A stretch of 64,000 nt of DNA from Sulfurirhabdus autotrophica (GCF_004346685.1 NZ_SMCO01000001.1:62001-126000); one strand, 5' to 3'; positions 7,376-21,173 are shown, counted from the first letter of the stretch. Program-made: numbers and translations. The notes: a model not told the origin generated them from the letters alone.

Positions 7376-8727
7376 TACGCAGTCTCCCCGATCTTTAAAC
7401 GCTGGGAAAGGCTGGAGCGGAATCGATTTTCAGGATCGATTAATGTTTTGACGTTGAGCCATTCTTCATAACGTGGGTACATGGTGTGAAATGACTCAGG
7501 AGAAAGACGTGCGTCTTTTGCAAGATACACGCGTCCACCATGTTGCATGACAATTTGGTCAAGTCTATTCAACAGAGGAAATATTCCCTGATCGCGAATG
7601 GGTAAATCCAAAGCCAGGGTGTAACCTGTCATGGTAAAGGAAAGCATCCCTTTGCTTTCAGCGCCCAAACGTTTCAAAACGGCTAAAAATGAAGGGTGGC
7701 GGCTATTGGTAAGTGTTTCCAGTATGGCTTTGATGCCCTCGAAACTGGTTTTGTCTGGAATGACGCATTGGTACTGTAGAAACCCCTGTTTACCATACAT
7801 GCGATTCCAGTTGTTTAGCCCGTCCAGAGGATAAAAATAGGGATCATAATCTGTCAGATATGGACTTGTTTTTTTGCCTTCATGGCTGTAATAAAATGCA
7901 TTGAATTTTCTGATGCTAAAAGAATTCAGCGTAAAGGCAGGGAAATTAAACGGGATAGAAATTGCGTGTCTTTTTTTGATGTTGTAGCGGTTTTCAATCC
8001 TGAAGGGCAGTTCGTCATCATTGGCATGGTGTCCGCACATGACTACACCACGGCCCAGTTCACGCCCCGATACAAGGCTATCAATCCAGGCTACTGTATA
8101 GCTGTCGTCTGCCGTGGGGTTTTCCAGAAGCTTGAAAATTTGCTCAAGGTTAGGCGTTTTATAATGGCGAACCATCATTTGCGAACTGTGAATGTGGATA
8201 AGTTTTATCGTTACTTCACCAATAATGCCAGTCAGGCCCATGCCGCCAACTGTCGCCCAGAAAATATCAGAATGATTCTCTGGAGAACATTCGATACGGC
8301 TGCCATCGGCCTTGATCAGTTCGATGCTGAGAACGTGATTTCCAAAACTGCCATCATGGTGGTGGTTTTTACCATGAACGTCCGCAGCGACACATCCTCC
8401 AAGTGATACGTGTTTTGTTCCCGGAGTAACCGGTAGAAACCATCCTTTAGGCACAATAGCATTCAGAACTTCATCTAACGTGACACCCGATTCAGCACGT
8501 AATATGCCATTTTCTACATCAAGTAAAAGCAGGCGATTAACGCGTTCTGTCAGAATAACATGCCCATTTTCATTAAGTGCAGCGTCTCCATAGCTGCGAC
8601 CTTGGCCTCGCGCAATCAGGGTGGGTGAGGAAGGCTTGAGATCGGCGTAACGTTCCGGACGCTCTATTTCGCATGATTGTACTGGGTAACGTCCCCATCC
8701 GGACACTGGTTTGATGAGAGTAGCCAT
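7375..8727 (-). CDS. dprE1: DprE1-like polyprenylphosphoryl-ribose 2-oxidase (FAD)
   Basis: FAD-dependent oxidoreductase of 450 residues, similar in length to mycobacterial DprE1 (about 460). DprE1 oxidises the 2-hydroxyl of polyprenyl-phosphoryl-ribose as the first half of the epimerisation to arabinose. ARGQGRSYGDAA (39-50), PVTPGTKHVSLGG (99-111) and HGKNHHHDGSFGNH (118-131) match the DprE1 FAD-binding core. The C-terminus has K404 in YLAKDARLS, aligned by eye to the active-site K418 of M. tuberculosis. The residue aligned to Cys387, the target of benzothiazinones, is A372 (GYTLALDLPI). The start overlaps the GT-C stop by one base (TGATG). Alditol-oxidase-type enzymes share the fold but lack the HGKNHH stretch. 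Confidence 0.9.
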   Translation of the reverse strand: MATLIKPVSGWGRYPVQSCEIERPERYADLKPSSPTLIARGQGRSYGDAALNENGHVILTERVNRLLLLDVENGILRAESGVTLDEVLNAIVPKGWFLPVTPGTKHVSLGGCVAADVHGKNHHHDGSFGNHVLSIELIKADGSRIECSPENHSDIFWATVGGMGLTGIIGEVTIKLIHIHSSQMMVRHYKTPNLEQIFKLLENPTADDSYTVAWIDSLVSGRELGRGVVMCGHHANDDELPFRIENRYNIKKRHAISIPFNFPAFTLNSFSIRKFNAFYYSHEGKKTSPYLTDYDPYFYPLDGLNNWNRMYGKQGFLQYQCVIPDKTSFEGIKAILETLTNSRHPSFLAVLKRLGAESKGMLSFTMTGYTLALDLPIRDQGIFPLLNRLDQIVMQHGGRVYLAKDARLSPESFHTMYPRYEEWLNVKTLIDPENRFRSSLSQRLKIGETA

Positions 8728-10229
8728 CAGGGTTTGGCTCCTTCATTGAAATATTTTTCGCAAAAATAACAGGGTGTGTGTGGCAGATAATCAGGGATTT
8801 TATAATATTTATCTTTAATTGGTGTCAGCACTTTTATTTTATATTGTTCATAATTGAAGTTATAGCCTAGCACATAAAAAAAGGTTGCACCGCGAAGGGT
8901 AAATTGTTTGAACTCCACCCGCTGAAAGTAGGGGGCGTATTGGGAAATGTCAGGTGCTGATTTTTTCACAATCAGGATATTGCGCCCACTAAACTGACGG
9001 AAATCGGTAACAATGTCATCCTGTCTTGCATGGTAAGAACCTTCACCAAATACAAAAAAATCTTTGCCATAACTATAAGAGATGATTGCTGCGGGCGTAT
9101 AACCATCGGCAGCGAGTAAAAACTGTTTTTCGTACGGCCGGATATGGTCTGCAATTTCATTGGTTTTGAACATGAAAACAATACCATCGTACCACTTGGT
9201 TTTAATCCAGGTTTCCATGGGCATGACTGAGATAACAGTGATGATAGCCAGATGGGTAATACTGAACCATGCCATGAACTTAGTTGTTTTGATTAACTCT
9301 GCACGTGATAAATAGTGGAAAAGTAAAATATATAAAAAAGGGTAAAACGCCAAAACCCAATGCAGGCCAATCAGTTTTTTTAAAGCAAGTGCTGCAAAAG
9401 CAGCCATGGGAATGAAAAAGGCAAAAAAGAACAACTTCAAGTTGTCATTATTGAGACTTCGCACAAAATTGGCTCGGTGTTTGAATAAATAGTAAACAAC
9501 CGGGGGTGTCATTAAATATATCTGGGTGCCAAAATAGGTAGCGATTTTGCCTAAAGAAAATTGTTCACCCTCATTTCGGGTGTAAAGATTGAATAGAATG
9601 TTGTCCCAGCAGTGAGTGTAGTTCCAGTAAATATTAATCAATGCGAAAGGCAAGGCAGCCAGATAGAGCAGGGCAAAACCACGAGATTTATGCCAGTTTT
9701 TGGTGGAAAAAAGAAAATAGGTTAAATAAGCTAGGCCCAGTAAAACTGCGAAGTATTTTGATAAAAATGCCATGCCGAAAAAAATACCGGATAGCCCATA
9801 CCAGACCAGTTGATCTTTTTCTAACGCTTTGTACAGCGAAGCTGCTGATAAAAATGCGAACAAAATAAGTGGTGTATCGGTTGTAATCAGTACATTAATG
9901 ATGTTTAGTGGTGAAATAAGAAAAAGAATGGCTATCAGCGCAGCCTTGGTTTCATCACGGGTTTTAAGAAACTGATATATGCCAATACCAATCAAAGAGG
10001 AGAGCAGTATGGCCGGCAGTCGCAGAATAACTTCCGAGTCGCCCAGAAAACGCATACCATAAAGAAACCAGCCAGCCATGGGCGGATGGTCGTAATAACC
10101 AAAGTCCAGATTTTTTGCCCAAATGATGAAATAGGCCTCGTCACCTGACATAGGAATAACATATGCCAAGAGCAGCTTGATCAGAAAGGTTGCAAGCAGA
10201 GTGGCTTTAAAAACGTTGCTAAAATTCAT
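8727..10229 (-). CDS. GT-C (GT39/PMT_2-like) membrane glycosyltransferase, candidate arabinosyltransferase
   Basis: A 500-residue integral-membrane protein with about ten hydrophobic helices and a soluble C-terminal part. SGDEAYFIIWAKNLDFGYYD (28-47) followed by HPPMAGWF is the first periplasmic loop of the GT39/GT83 type, with D30-E31 as the expected catalytic pair. Such enzymes use polyprenyl-phosphate sugars as donors on the periplasmic side. It overlaps the DprE1-like gene and is ten bases behind smr, so I infer that it consumes the polyprenyl-phospho-D-arabinose made by the four following genes. The acceptor (LPS, pilin, glycan) cannot be read from the sequence. It differs from the ArnT-like protein at 2475-4127 and lacks the long domains of mycobacterial Emb proteins. 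Confidence 0.8.
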   Translation of the reverse strand: MNFSNVFKATLLATFLIKLLLAYVIPMSGDEAYFIIWAKNLDFGYYDHPPMAGWFLYGMRFLGDSEVILRLPAILLSSLIGIGIYQFLKTRDETKAALIAILFLISPLNIINVLITTDTPLILFAFLSAASLYKALEKDQLVWYGLSGIFFGMAFLSKYFAVLLGLAYLTYFLFSTKNWHKSRGFALLYLAALPFALINIYWNYTHCWDNILFNLYTRNEGEQFSLGKIATYFGTQIYLMTPPVVYYLFKHRANFVRSLNNDNLKLFFFAFFIPMAAFAALALKKLIGLHWVLAFYPFLYILLFHYLSRAELIKTTKFMAWFSITHLAIITVISVMPMETWIKTKWYDGIVFMFKTNEIADHIRPYEKQFLLAADGYTPAAIISYSYGKDFFVFGEGSYHARQDDIVTDFRQFSGRNILIVKKSAPDISQYAPYFQRVEFKQFTLRGATFFYVLGYNFNYEQYKIKVLTPIKDKYYKIPDYLPHTPCYFCEKYFNEGAKP

Positions 10230-10239
10230 GAAATTATTA

Positions 10240-12037
<1,798 letters not shown>

Positions 12038-14326
12038 ATGGCCCAGAATAGAAAATCAACATTAGTTACGCCTAATGATAAGGCGCTCCCTCCTAAAATT
12101 GCTAAACTTGTGCGTGAAGCATGGTGGATTGGCCTGGTCGGTATTGCAGTCTTTTTGTCGCTGATTTTGTTCAGCTACAATCGGGCTGATCCCGGTTGGT
12201 CTCACAGTGCAACCCAGCCAGATTTGTATAATGCCGGGGGGGAAATCGGCGCCTGGATTGCGGATTTATTATTATATCTATTCGGCTTGTCAGCCTATTG
12301 GTGGCTCGTGTTTCTGATTTATGCCGTGTGGTGGGGTTACCGGCGTATAGATCGTGTTGATTCACCTGACCGTCGATCACTTATTATTGCGGGTATTGGC
12401 TTCATGTTATTGCTGCTTGCTAGCAGCGGTATTGAAGCTTTGCGGCTTTATTCTTTAAAAATGGCATTGCCATTGGCTCCGGGTGGCATGATGGGGACGG
12501 TGGTGAGCAGCATGCTTTCCAAATCCCTTGGCTTTACCGGCTCAACGCTTTTCTTGCTAATTGTTGCAGCTATTGGTATCAGCCTTTTTACCGGAACATC
12601 CTGGGTTCAATTGATTGAACGGTTTGGCGGCGCAATTGAAGACGGTTATTTTTTTGTGATCAATAGCTGGCGTAACTTGCAGGACAGAAAAGCAGGCGTT
12701 GCGGCAAAGAGCAAAAGAGAAGAATATGTTGCAGTAGAAAAAAAGCGTGTTGATGAACAGCCCCCTATTCATATCGAACCGGCTTTCACTGAAATTCCTA
12801 AATCTGAACGCATCATCAAGGAAAAACAGGCACCACTGTTTGATGAATTACCCGATTCTCCTCTACCTCCCCTACGTTTGCTTGATGAAGCAGAACAAGA
12901 TGTAGAAACGATCAGCCCGGATACGCTGGAATTTACTTCACGGCTGATTGAACGAAAATTAATGGAATTTGGTGTTCAGGTTCAGGTTATTGCAGCTTAC
13001 CCCGGACCAGTCATTACCCGTTATGAAATAGAACCTGCAACAGGTGTAAAGGGAAGTCAGATCACCAACCTGGTCAGGGACCTGGCTCGTGCGCTTTCAG
13101 TTGTCAGTATTCGGGTGGTGGAAACCATCCCTGGTAAGGCTTGCATGGGACTGGAAATTCCGAATCCCAAACGGCAGATTGTGCGTCTTTCCGAGATAAT
13201 CAGCTCCCAGGTTTATAACGACATGGCTTCGCCCCTTACGATAGTCATGGGTAAAGATATTGCAGGCAAAGCAGTCGTGGCAGATTTGGCCAAGATGCCC
13301 CATGTACTCGTAGCAGGAACGACCGGCTCAGGTAAGTCAGTTGCGATTAACGCACTTATTCTCAGTCTGCTCTATAAAGCGACGCCTTCTGAGGTACGCT
13401 TACTGCTGGTTGACCCAAAAATGCTGGAGCTATCTGTTTATGAAGGGATTCCACATTTGCTGGCACCGGTTGTCACTGATATGAGTCAGGCAGCTAATGG
13501 ATTGAATTGGTGTGTAGGCGAAATGGAGCGGCGCTACAAACTGATGTCTGCTTTGGGAGTGAGGAATATCGCTGGTTTTAATCAGAAATTACAGGAAGCG
13601 CACAAAGCGGGCACTCCGATAACCCACCCATTCAGCCTCACTCCTGACGCTCCTGAACCGCTGGATGAAGTGCCAATGATTGTAGTCGTGATCGATGAAT
13701 TGGCTGATTTGATGATGGTTGTAGGGAAAAAAGTTGAAGTGTTGATTGCCCGTCTTGCACAAAAGGCGCGTGCGTCTGGTATCCATCTGGTACTGGCAAC
13801 CCAGCGCCCTTCAGTCGATGTCATTACCGGCTTGATTAAAGCGAATATTCCCACTCGTGTTGCGTTTCAGGTATCCAGCAAAATTGACTCGCGTACCATA
13901 CTTGATCAAATGGGTGCTGAAGCCTTGTTAGGGCAGGGCGACATGCTTTATTTACCGCCAGGTACAGGTTATCCGCAGCGGGTTCATGGTGCTTATGTCG
14001 CTGATGGCGAAGTACATAAGGTGGTCGAATATTTGAAAGCGCATGGAGAACCGCACTATATTGAAGGTATGCTTCAGGGGGGTGAAGTAGAATCTGACGC
14101 TGATGGTGAAACTTCCAGTGGGGGAAGTGAGTCTGACCCATTATATGATGAAGCGGTAGCGATTGTTTTGAAATCTCGCCGTGCATCGATTTCTTCCGTT
14201 CAACGTCAGTTGCGTATAGGTTATAACCGTGCAGCCAGACTAATTGAGCAAATGGAAGCTGCGGGACTGGTTTCACAAATGCAAAGTAATGGAAATCGTG
14301 AAGTATTAGTGCCTAACCGCGAATAA
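12038..14326 (+). CDS. ftsK: DNA translocase FtsK
   Basis: Septum-anchored double-stranded DNA pump that clears and aligns chromosome termini at division. Four N-terminal membrane helices (roughly residues 25-185) are followed by a charged linker, the alpha domain, and the RecA-like motor with Walker A GTTGSGKS near 427-434 and Walker [13 protein letters not shown] near 550. The C-terminal gamma winged helix ([22 protein letters not shown]) reads KOPS sites. I chose ATG at 12038; an in-frame TTG lies four codons upstream. At 762 residues it is of the short-linker type common in betaproteobacteria. The lolA-rarA-serS genes follow on the same strand, as in many proteobacteria. Confidence 0.96.
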   Translation: MAQNRKSTLVTPNDKALPPKIAKLVREAWWIGLVGIAVFLSLILFSYNRADPGWSHSATQPDLYNAGGEIGAWIADLLLYLFGLSAYWWLVFLIYAVWWGYRRIDRVDSPDRRSLIIAGIGFMLLLLASSGIEALRLYSLKMALPLAPGGMMGTVVSSMLSKSLGFTGSTLFLLIVAAIGISLFTGTSWVQLIERFGGAIEDGYFFVINSWRNLQDRKAGVAAKSKREEYVAVEKKRVDEQPPIHIEPAFTEIPKSERIIKEKQAPLFDELPDSPLPPLRLLDEAEQDVETISPDTLEFTSRLIERKLMEFGVQVQVIAAYPGPVITRYEIEPATGVKGSQITNLVRDLARALSVVSIRVVETIPGKACMGLEIPNPKRQIVRLSEIISSQVYNDMASPLTIVMGKDIAGKAVVADLAKMPHVLVAGTTGSGKSVAINALILSLLYKATPSEVRLLLVDPKMLELSVYEGIPHLLAPVVTDMSQAANGLNWCVGEMERRYKLMSALGVRNIAGFNQKLQEAHKAGTPITHPFSLTPDAPEPLDEVPMIVVVIDELADLMMVVGKKVEVLIARLAQKARASGIHLVLATQRPSVDVITGLIKANIPTRVAFQVSSKIDSRTILDQMGAEALLGQGDMLYLPPGTGYPQRVHGAYVADGEVHKVVEYLKAHGEPHYIEGMLQGGEVESDADGETSSGGSESDPLYDEAVAIVLKSRRASISSVQRQLRIGYNRAARLIEQMEAAGLVSQMQSNGNREVLVPNRE

Positions 14327-14372
14327 TTGGCATTTCAAGGCGCTTTTGAGCGACTATTTTATCTGGAGTATT

Positions 14373-14988
14373 ATGAAAATTCGCTTTCAATTAATATTGG
14401 TATTATTGTTTTCGTTCTTCCTCTCATTTTCAGCGAGTGCGTCCAGTCTCGATAAACTGAAAAACTTTATCCAGCAAACCCATTCAGCAAAAGCGCATTT
14501 CACTCAATCGGTATTCAGTAAAAGTGCTCGCCCTGGCCAGGAATCGAGCGGCACGATGCAATTTATGCGGCCTGGAAAATTTCGCTGGACCTATGAAAAG
14601 CCCTATGAACAATTGATTGTTGGTGATGGAGTTAAGCTTTGGGTGTATGACGCAGAACTTAATCAGGTAACAGTGCGAAAACTGGATCAGGCAATTGGAA
14701 GTTCACCTGCGGCATTACTTGCGGGGAATAATGAAATTGAAAAATTCTTTACTTTGAAAGATGTGGGCTTGAAAGAAGGGTTAGAATGGCTCGAAGCAAC
14801 ACCAAAGGGAAACGAAAGCACCTTTGAAAGTGTGCGCATGGGTTTTGGACCAGCGGGTCTGCAGGTTATGGAATTACATGATAATTTTGGCCAGATTACG
14901 CTGATTCGTTTTTCTGCAATTGAGCGCAATCCTAAAGCTGTGGCCGATCTGTTTAAGTTTGTGCCGCCTAAAGGCGCGGATGTGATTG

Positions 14989-14996
<8 letters not shown>
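14373..14996 (+). CDS. lolA: Outer-membrane lipoprotein carrier LolA
   Basis: Periplasmic chaperone that carries lipoproteins from LolCDE to LolB. The 207-residue protein starts MKIRFQLILVLLFSFFLSFS, with a signal peptide ending near ASA (22-24). The mature part has the LolA pattern FTQSVFS, SGTMQFMRPGKFRWTYEKPY and QLIVGDGVKLWVYD. The ATG at 14373 has GGAG seven bases before it; longer reading frames would begin at a TTG at 14346 with no signal-like start. The stop overlaps the rarA start. Confidence 0.95.
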
Positions 14997-17600
<2,604 letters not shown>

Positions 17601-17604
17601 GAGT

Positions 17605-19113
17605 TTAGCGTTCCTTGTTAGCAAGTAGTTGGCTATTAAACTTAGGCAACATTGGTTTGTAGGGCTTTTCAAATTTGACGAGAATATCGTAGTAAGTATG
17701 GATATTCTTTACAAAAAGGACAGGCTCCCCCCCACGTGCATAACCATGTTTAACTGTGCTATGGTAGTCAGTTATACTCAAAAGCGGCAGGGTCGTTTTT
17801 AAATCAGACCAGGAATCCGGATTTAATTTTTGTCTCTGTGCCAGGATACGTGCATCCTCTAAATGGCCATATCCAACGTTGTAGGATGCTAATGCAAGCA
17901 ATGTGCGATCTGGTTCACTAATTCTGCCAGGAATCATTTCACGCATATCCAGCAGATACTCTGCACCCGCTGCAATACTTTCCTTCGGATCAAGTCGATC
18001 TTTTACACCCATGCGGTCTGCAGTATCACCCGTCAACATCATCAATCCACGCACCCCGGTAGGTGAGGTGGCAAGGGGATCCCAGTGGGACTCCTGATAA
18101 CCTAAAGCTGCAATTAACCGCCAGTCGATACCTGTGCTTTCTTGCGCTTGTTGAAACATACGCCGATAGCGTGGCAGTACCTTATTCATCTTGTCGAGAA
18201 ATCCTACTATGTCTGGACGTTCAAGACGATCGACGTGGCCATAATAACGGTCAATAAGCCTTTTTAAAGTGCCATCTTTTTTAATACGTTTAAAGAACAG
18301 TTTTGATTTTTCATATAAATAAGGATCTGCATCTTTAGAAAATGCCCAGGCAAGATATTCAGGTTTGCCAAAATTGAACGCAACTGCAATGTTCGGATTA
18401 AAGTTTTCTGCCACATCTACGATGTTGGAATCTGCAATAACAATTTCTACTTTGTTCGCACCCAATCTATCCAGTAACTCTTCACTTTCCATTACTTGAG
18501 TTTCTTTCCAGCTTAGAGCTGGGAATAGCTTTTTGGCTTCGCTCAGTCTTTCTACATAGCTACTGCCTGCAACCACCTCAATATTCTTTCCTATAAGATC
18601 CTTCATTGCTTTTGGTTTTGGAAAATCAGTGTTATAGACAACTTGCTGCTGAACGAGTTGATATGGACCGCTGAAACGAACTTTCTTTTCTCGGGCAGGG
18701 GTAATGCTCAGCCCTGCCGCTGCAAAGTGAACTTGCTGTGCTTGTACAGTTGGAATGATGTCATCAAACTTCTTGGCTACGACAAACCTGATCTTTAAGC
18801 CGACTTCCTTGGCAAATAACACAGCCAGGTCGTGTTCTAGCCCTACAAAATTGCCATCTGCATTTTCATAGTATGCAGTGGCGCTATTTCGGGTCATAAC
18901 CACAATTTCACCACTCTTTTGCGCTGCGGGTATAGGCTTGGGAGGGGGGGGAGGGGTATCAGTCTGGTTGCAACCTGCAAAAGCCAGAGTAAACAAAACG
19001 ATAAAATAGAACAGGTTGCCCTTATGATTATGTTTAAAAATTTGTTGCCATTTTGATCGGCAAAATAAATTTTCTATAATAGTGGCCCTGATGTGGCTGA
19101 TCCCAATTCTCAT
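17605..19113 (-). CDS. mltF: Membrane-bound lytic transglycosylase F
   Basis: Two-domain murein-degrading lipoprotein. The first half is a solute-binding-protein-3 domain (IVVMTRNSATAYYEN to about residue 265) that regulates activity. The second is a lytic-transglycosylase domain with the catalytic Glu in ALGYQESHWDPLA, then SPTGVRGLMML and LALASYNVGYGHLEDA. A lipobox LAFAGC follows the hydrophobic LFYFIVLFT, so the protein should be outer-membrane anchored; a proline run (TPPPPPKPIP) comes after it. The nearest in-frame ATG is at 19113 and puts about 37 residues before the hydrophobic core, which is long for a signal peptide. An internal non-ATG start is possible. Confidence 0.9.
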   Translation of the reverse strand: MRIGISHIRATIIENLFCRSKWQQIFKHNHKGNLFYFIVLFTLAFAGCNQTDTPPPPPKPIPAAQKSGEIVVMTRNSATAYYENADGNFVGLEHDLAVLFAKEVGLKIRFVVAKKFDDIIPTVQAQQVHFAAAGLSITPAREKKVRFSGPYQLVQQQVVYNTDFPKPKAMKDLIGKNIEVVAGSSYVERLSEAKKLFPALSWKETQVMESEELLDRLGANKVEIVIADSNIVDVAENFNPNIAVAFNFGKPEYLAWAFSKDADPYLYEKSKLFFKRIKKDGTLKRLIDRYYGHVDRLERPDIVGFLDKMNKVLPRYRRMFQQAQESTGIDWRLIAALGYQESHWDPLATSPTGVRGLMMLTGDTADRMGVKDRLDPKESIAAGAEYLLDMREMIPGRISEPDRTLLALASYNVGYGHLEDARILAQRQKLNPDSWSDLKTTLPLLSITDYHSTVKHGYARGGEPVLFVKNIHTYYDILVKFEKPYKPMLPKFNSQLLANKER

Positions 19114-19153
19114 TTCTGAAAGTGTGCCCAATTTTGCTATGTTTGTCTATCCA

Positions 19154-19182
19154 CTAACATATTGCAAAAAAGCAGGTATAAT
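19154..19182 (+). promoter_or_regulatory. Promoter of tRNA-Ser(CGA)
   Basis: A perfect -10 box TATAAT is at 19177-19182, and CTAACA at 19154-19159 (four of six bases of the -35 consensus) is 17 bases upstream. Transcription would start about four bases before the mature tRNA. The region also lies inside or beside the 5' end of the divergent mltF. Confidence 0.65.
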
Positions 19183-19192
19183 CTATGCCCTC

Positions 19193-19283
19193 GGAGAGGT
19201 GCCAGAGTGGCCGAATGGGGCAGACTCGAAATCTGTTGAACAGTTACGCTGTTCCGAGGGTTCGAATCCCTCTCTCTCCTCCA
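19193..19283 (+). tRNA. tRNA-Ser, anticodon CGA
   Basis: A 91-base tRNA with CCA encoded. The acceptor arm is GGAGAGG / TCTCTCC, the anticodon stem CAGA / TCTG encloses CTCGAAA (anticodon CGA, reading UCG), a long variable arm (AACAGTTACGCTGTT) is present as expected for serine, and the T arm is GAGGG-TTCGAAT-CCCTC. The base before CCA (discriminator) reads T instead of the G usual for bacterial tRNA-Ser. It shares little beyond the class features with the tRNA-Ser(GGA) at 22372. Confidence 0.95.
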
Positions 19284-19404
19284 TGATAAACAAAAATCAG
19301 CCGTATTTACCCGGCCGTATTTGTTCAGATTGCAAACATTCCTGACACCCCAGTGCATTTTTTACCGCTGTAAAAAACCTGATCAGCGGGATATATTCTA
19401 ATAA

Positions 19405-20127
19405 TCAAGTACTTGATTTTCTTAAAACTTCTAATTCGGCCAGGCTTAAGTAGATAAATGCCAAGCCTATATATACTGGCGTAAAAAACTGGAGTATAGG
19501 AACAAATTGCAGCAGGGCAAGCGCTGCTCCCATCACATAAAATTTAGTGCTGCTGCGCTCCATGATTGTTTCAAATTCAGGAGCACTCGCATGATCCGCA
19601 AGCGCATCGTAACGGAACAGTCGTTGATTTAAATAAGCCGTCAAAACAATAGGTATGAGTACAGCGAATGGTGTAAATAGCCATAAAGGAATGGTAACTA
19701 CCCACAAAATAACGTAAATCAAGATAGCGATCAATCCATTCCAGATGCTACCCGCCACGGTTCCACCATGTTTTAGTTCAAGATTTGGAAAGTCCCTGGA
19801 AGCAATATGATTTACCATCAGGGGCATGGCGAAAATAGAAGTAATAAGTAAAGCTGTCGTATAGATAACCGGTAAAAGCAGCATGAATAGTATAAAAGAG
19901 ATGAAGTATCCTGCTATCCAGTTAAGCTCATGCCGCTGTAAATAGTCAGTAGCATTAAATTGCCCGGCAAAATTTGTTAGTATATTTATCCAGTCATGCC
20001 AAAAATAATAAGCTGTTCCCCCCCAAAATATCGTGGCTAAAAGCATCGGCCATAAAATCAGTGACAACATTTTTGGATGAAAAAGGCATTTAAGTGCCTT
20101 AAATAAAGCATTGAAGGTGTCTTGCAC
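19405..20127 (-). CDS. EI24-domain membrane protein (CysZ-like)
   Basis: A 240-residue integral membrane protein of the EI24/CysZ family. It has hydrophobic segments near residues 20-40, 72-100 and 130-165, the last being a long double-length one, and one near the C-terminus. RLFRYDALADHA before the last segment is a family feature. CysZ is a sulfate permease in enterobacteria, but the wider EI24 family has other or unknown roles and no cysteine genes are nearby. The start is a GTG with a strong ribosome-binding site (AAGGAGAGG). It is convergent with tRNA-Ser(CGA). Confidence 0.8.
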   Translation of the reverse strand: MQDTFNALFKALKCLFHPKMLSLILWPMLLATIFWGGTAYYFWHDWINILTNFAGQFNATDYLQRHELNWIAGYFISFILFMLLLPVIYTTALLITSIFAMPLMVNHIASRDFPNLELKHGGTVAGSIWNGLIAILIYVILWVVTIPLWLFTPFAVLIPIVLTAYLNQRLFRYDALADHASAPEFETIMERSSTKFYVMGAALALLQFVPILQFFTPVYIGLAFIYLSLAELEVLRKSST

Positions 20128-20246
20128 TTTCCTCTCCTTGTGATATTCACTTATATCACGATTTGTCAGGGGTATAAACTTGGAAAGTCTTGCATAAAAG
20201 CGTTATGATTTAATAAAAGTTTTCAACATTGAACAGGAAGATTGAT

Positions 20247-21173
20247 ATGAAACGCATTGTCTGTTTGTTTATTGGTCTGGTCGTAAGTTCTCAAATATTT
20301 GCTGCACAATCTCTGCCAGAACCGAAAGTCAGCAAGATCAATGAAAGGGTCTATGCATTACTTGGGCCTGTTGCATTGCCAAACAAAGAAAATCAGGGTT
20401 ATCAGGTTAATAGCACTGCAATTATCGGTGATAAAGGCGTGATAATCGTTGATACAGGATTTACTGATGAAATCGGCGCGCATTTATTAAAAGCCATTGC
20501 AAAGATTACATCAAAGCCCGTTACACATATCATTAACACGCATCATCATGGTGATCATACCTTGGGGAATATCGCCTTTAAAAATGCAGAAGTGATTAGC
20601 GCGGAGCAGTGCAAGGCACAGTTGCTGAAAACCGGTCCTGAATGGATTGGAATGGTAGAGGGATTTGCCGGGCGTAAATTTCCAAATACAAAGCTTGTTC
20701 CAGCAACAGTCACTTTCCCGGAAAACACTAAAACAGAAAAAATGATCGATGGTGTAAAATTGGTGCTGTGGGTTCCAACTGGTTCTCACACGGCAGGGGA
20801 TATGATTGTTTTCTTGCCGGATGATAATGTTTTAATCGGTGGAGATATTCTGGTCAATCATGTTATGCCGAATTTCAGAGATGGGCACGTTAAAAGTTGG
20901 ATTGGCACCCTGGATCAAATTCAGAAAATGAACGTAAAAACGATTGTACCCGGCCATGGCCCTCTAATGACCAATAAGGAGGTGGCAGGTTTGCACGATC
21001 GTATGGCATCACTGTATTCAGCAGTAGAAGCGGGTTATAAAAAAGGGCTCAATGACAGCGAAATTCGTAAGTCGATGGATTTGAGTGATTGGAAAAAGCT
21101 GAAAGAATTTGATGTGGTGATGGGCGGTAATATCAATCGTGCATATCTTGAGGTTGAAGCCGCCAATTTTTAA
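20247..21173 (+). CDS. Secreted metallo-beta-lactamase-fold hydrolase
   Basis: A 308-residue protein with a signal peptide (MKRIVCLFIGLVVSSQIFAA) and a metallo-beta-lactamase fold. The dinuclear metal motif is NTHHHGDH (97-104), with later ligands in GSHTAGD, IGGDIL and PGHGP. This set resembles the SoxH / quinoprotein-relay-associated periplasmic hydrolases, but the natural substrate is unknown. ATG at 20247 has AGGAAG in front; it is convergent with the diiron gene, separated by 56 bases. No methanol- or thiosulfate-oxidation genes are adjacent to narrow the function. Confidence 0.82.
   Translation: MKRIVCLFIGLVVSSQIFAAQSLPEPKVSKINERVYALLGPVALPNKENQGYQVNSTAIIGDKGVIIVDTGFTDEIGAHLLKAIAKITSKPVTHIINTHHHGDHTLGNIAFKNAEVISAEQCKAQLLKTGPEWIGMVEGFAGRKFPNTKLVPATVTFPENTKTEKMIDGVKLVLWVPTGSHTAGDMIVFLPDDNVLIGGDILVNHVMPNFRDGHVKSWIGTLDQIQKMNVKTIVPGHGPLMTNKEVAGLHDRMASLYSAVEAGYKKGLNDSEIRKSMDLSDWKKLKEFDVVMGGNINRAYLEVEAANF

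Noticed and set aside
7882-8406. 174-codon plus-strand frame inside the dprE1 region
   Set aside because: Antisense to a clear DprE1 sequence; no independent support.
7375-8727. Alditol oxidase or gulonolactone oxidase identity for the DprE1-like gene
   Set aside because: The HGKNHH motif, length and the DprE2/DPPR synthase neighbours point to DprE1.
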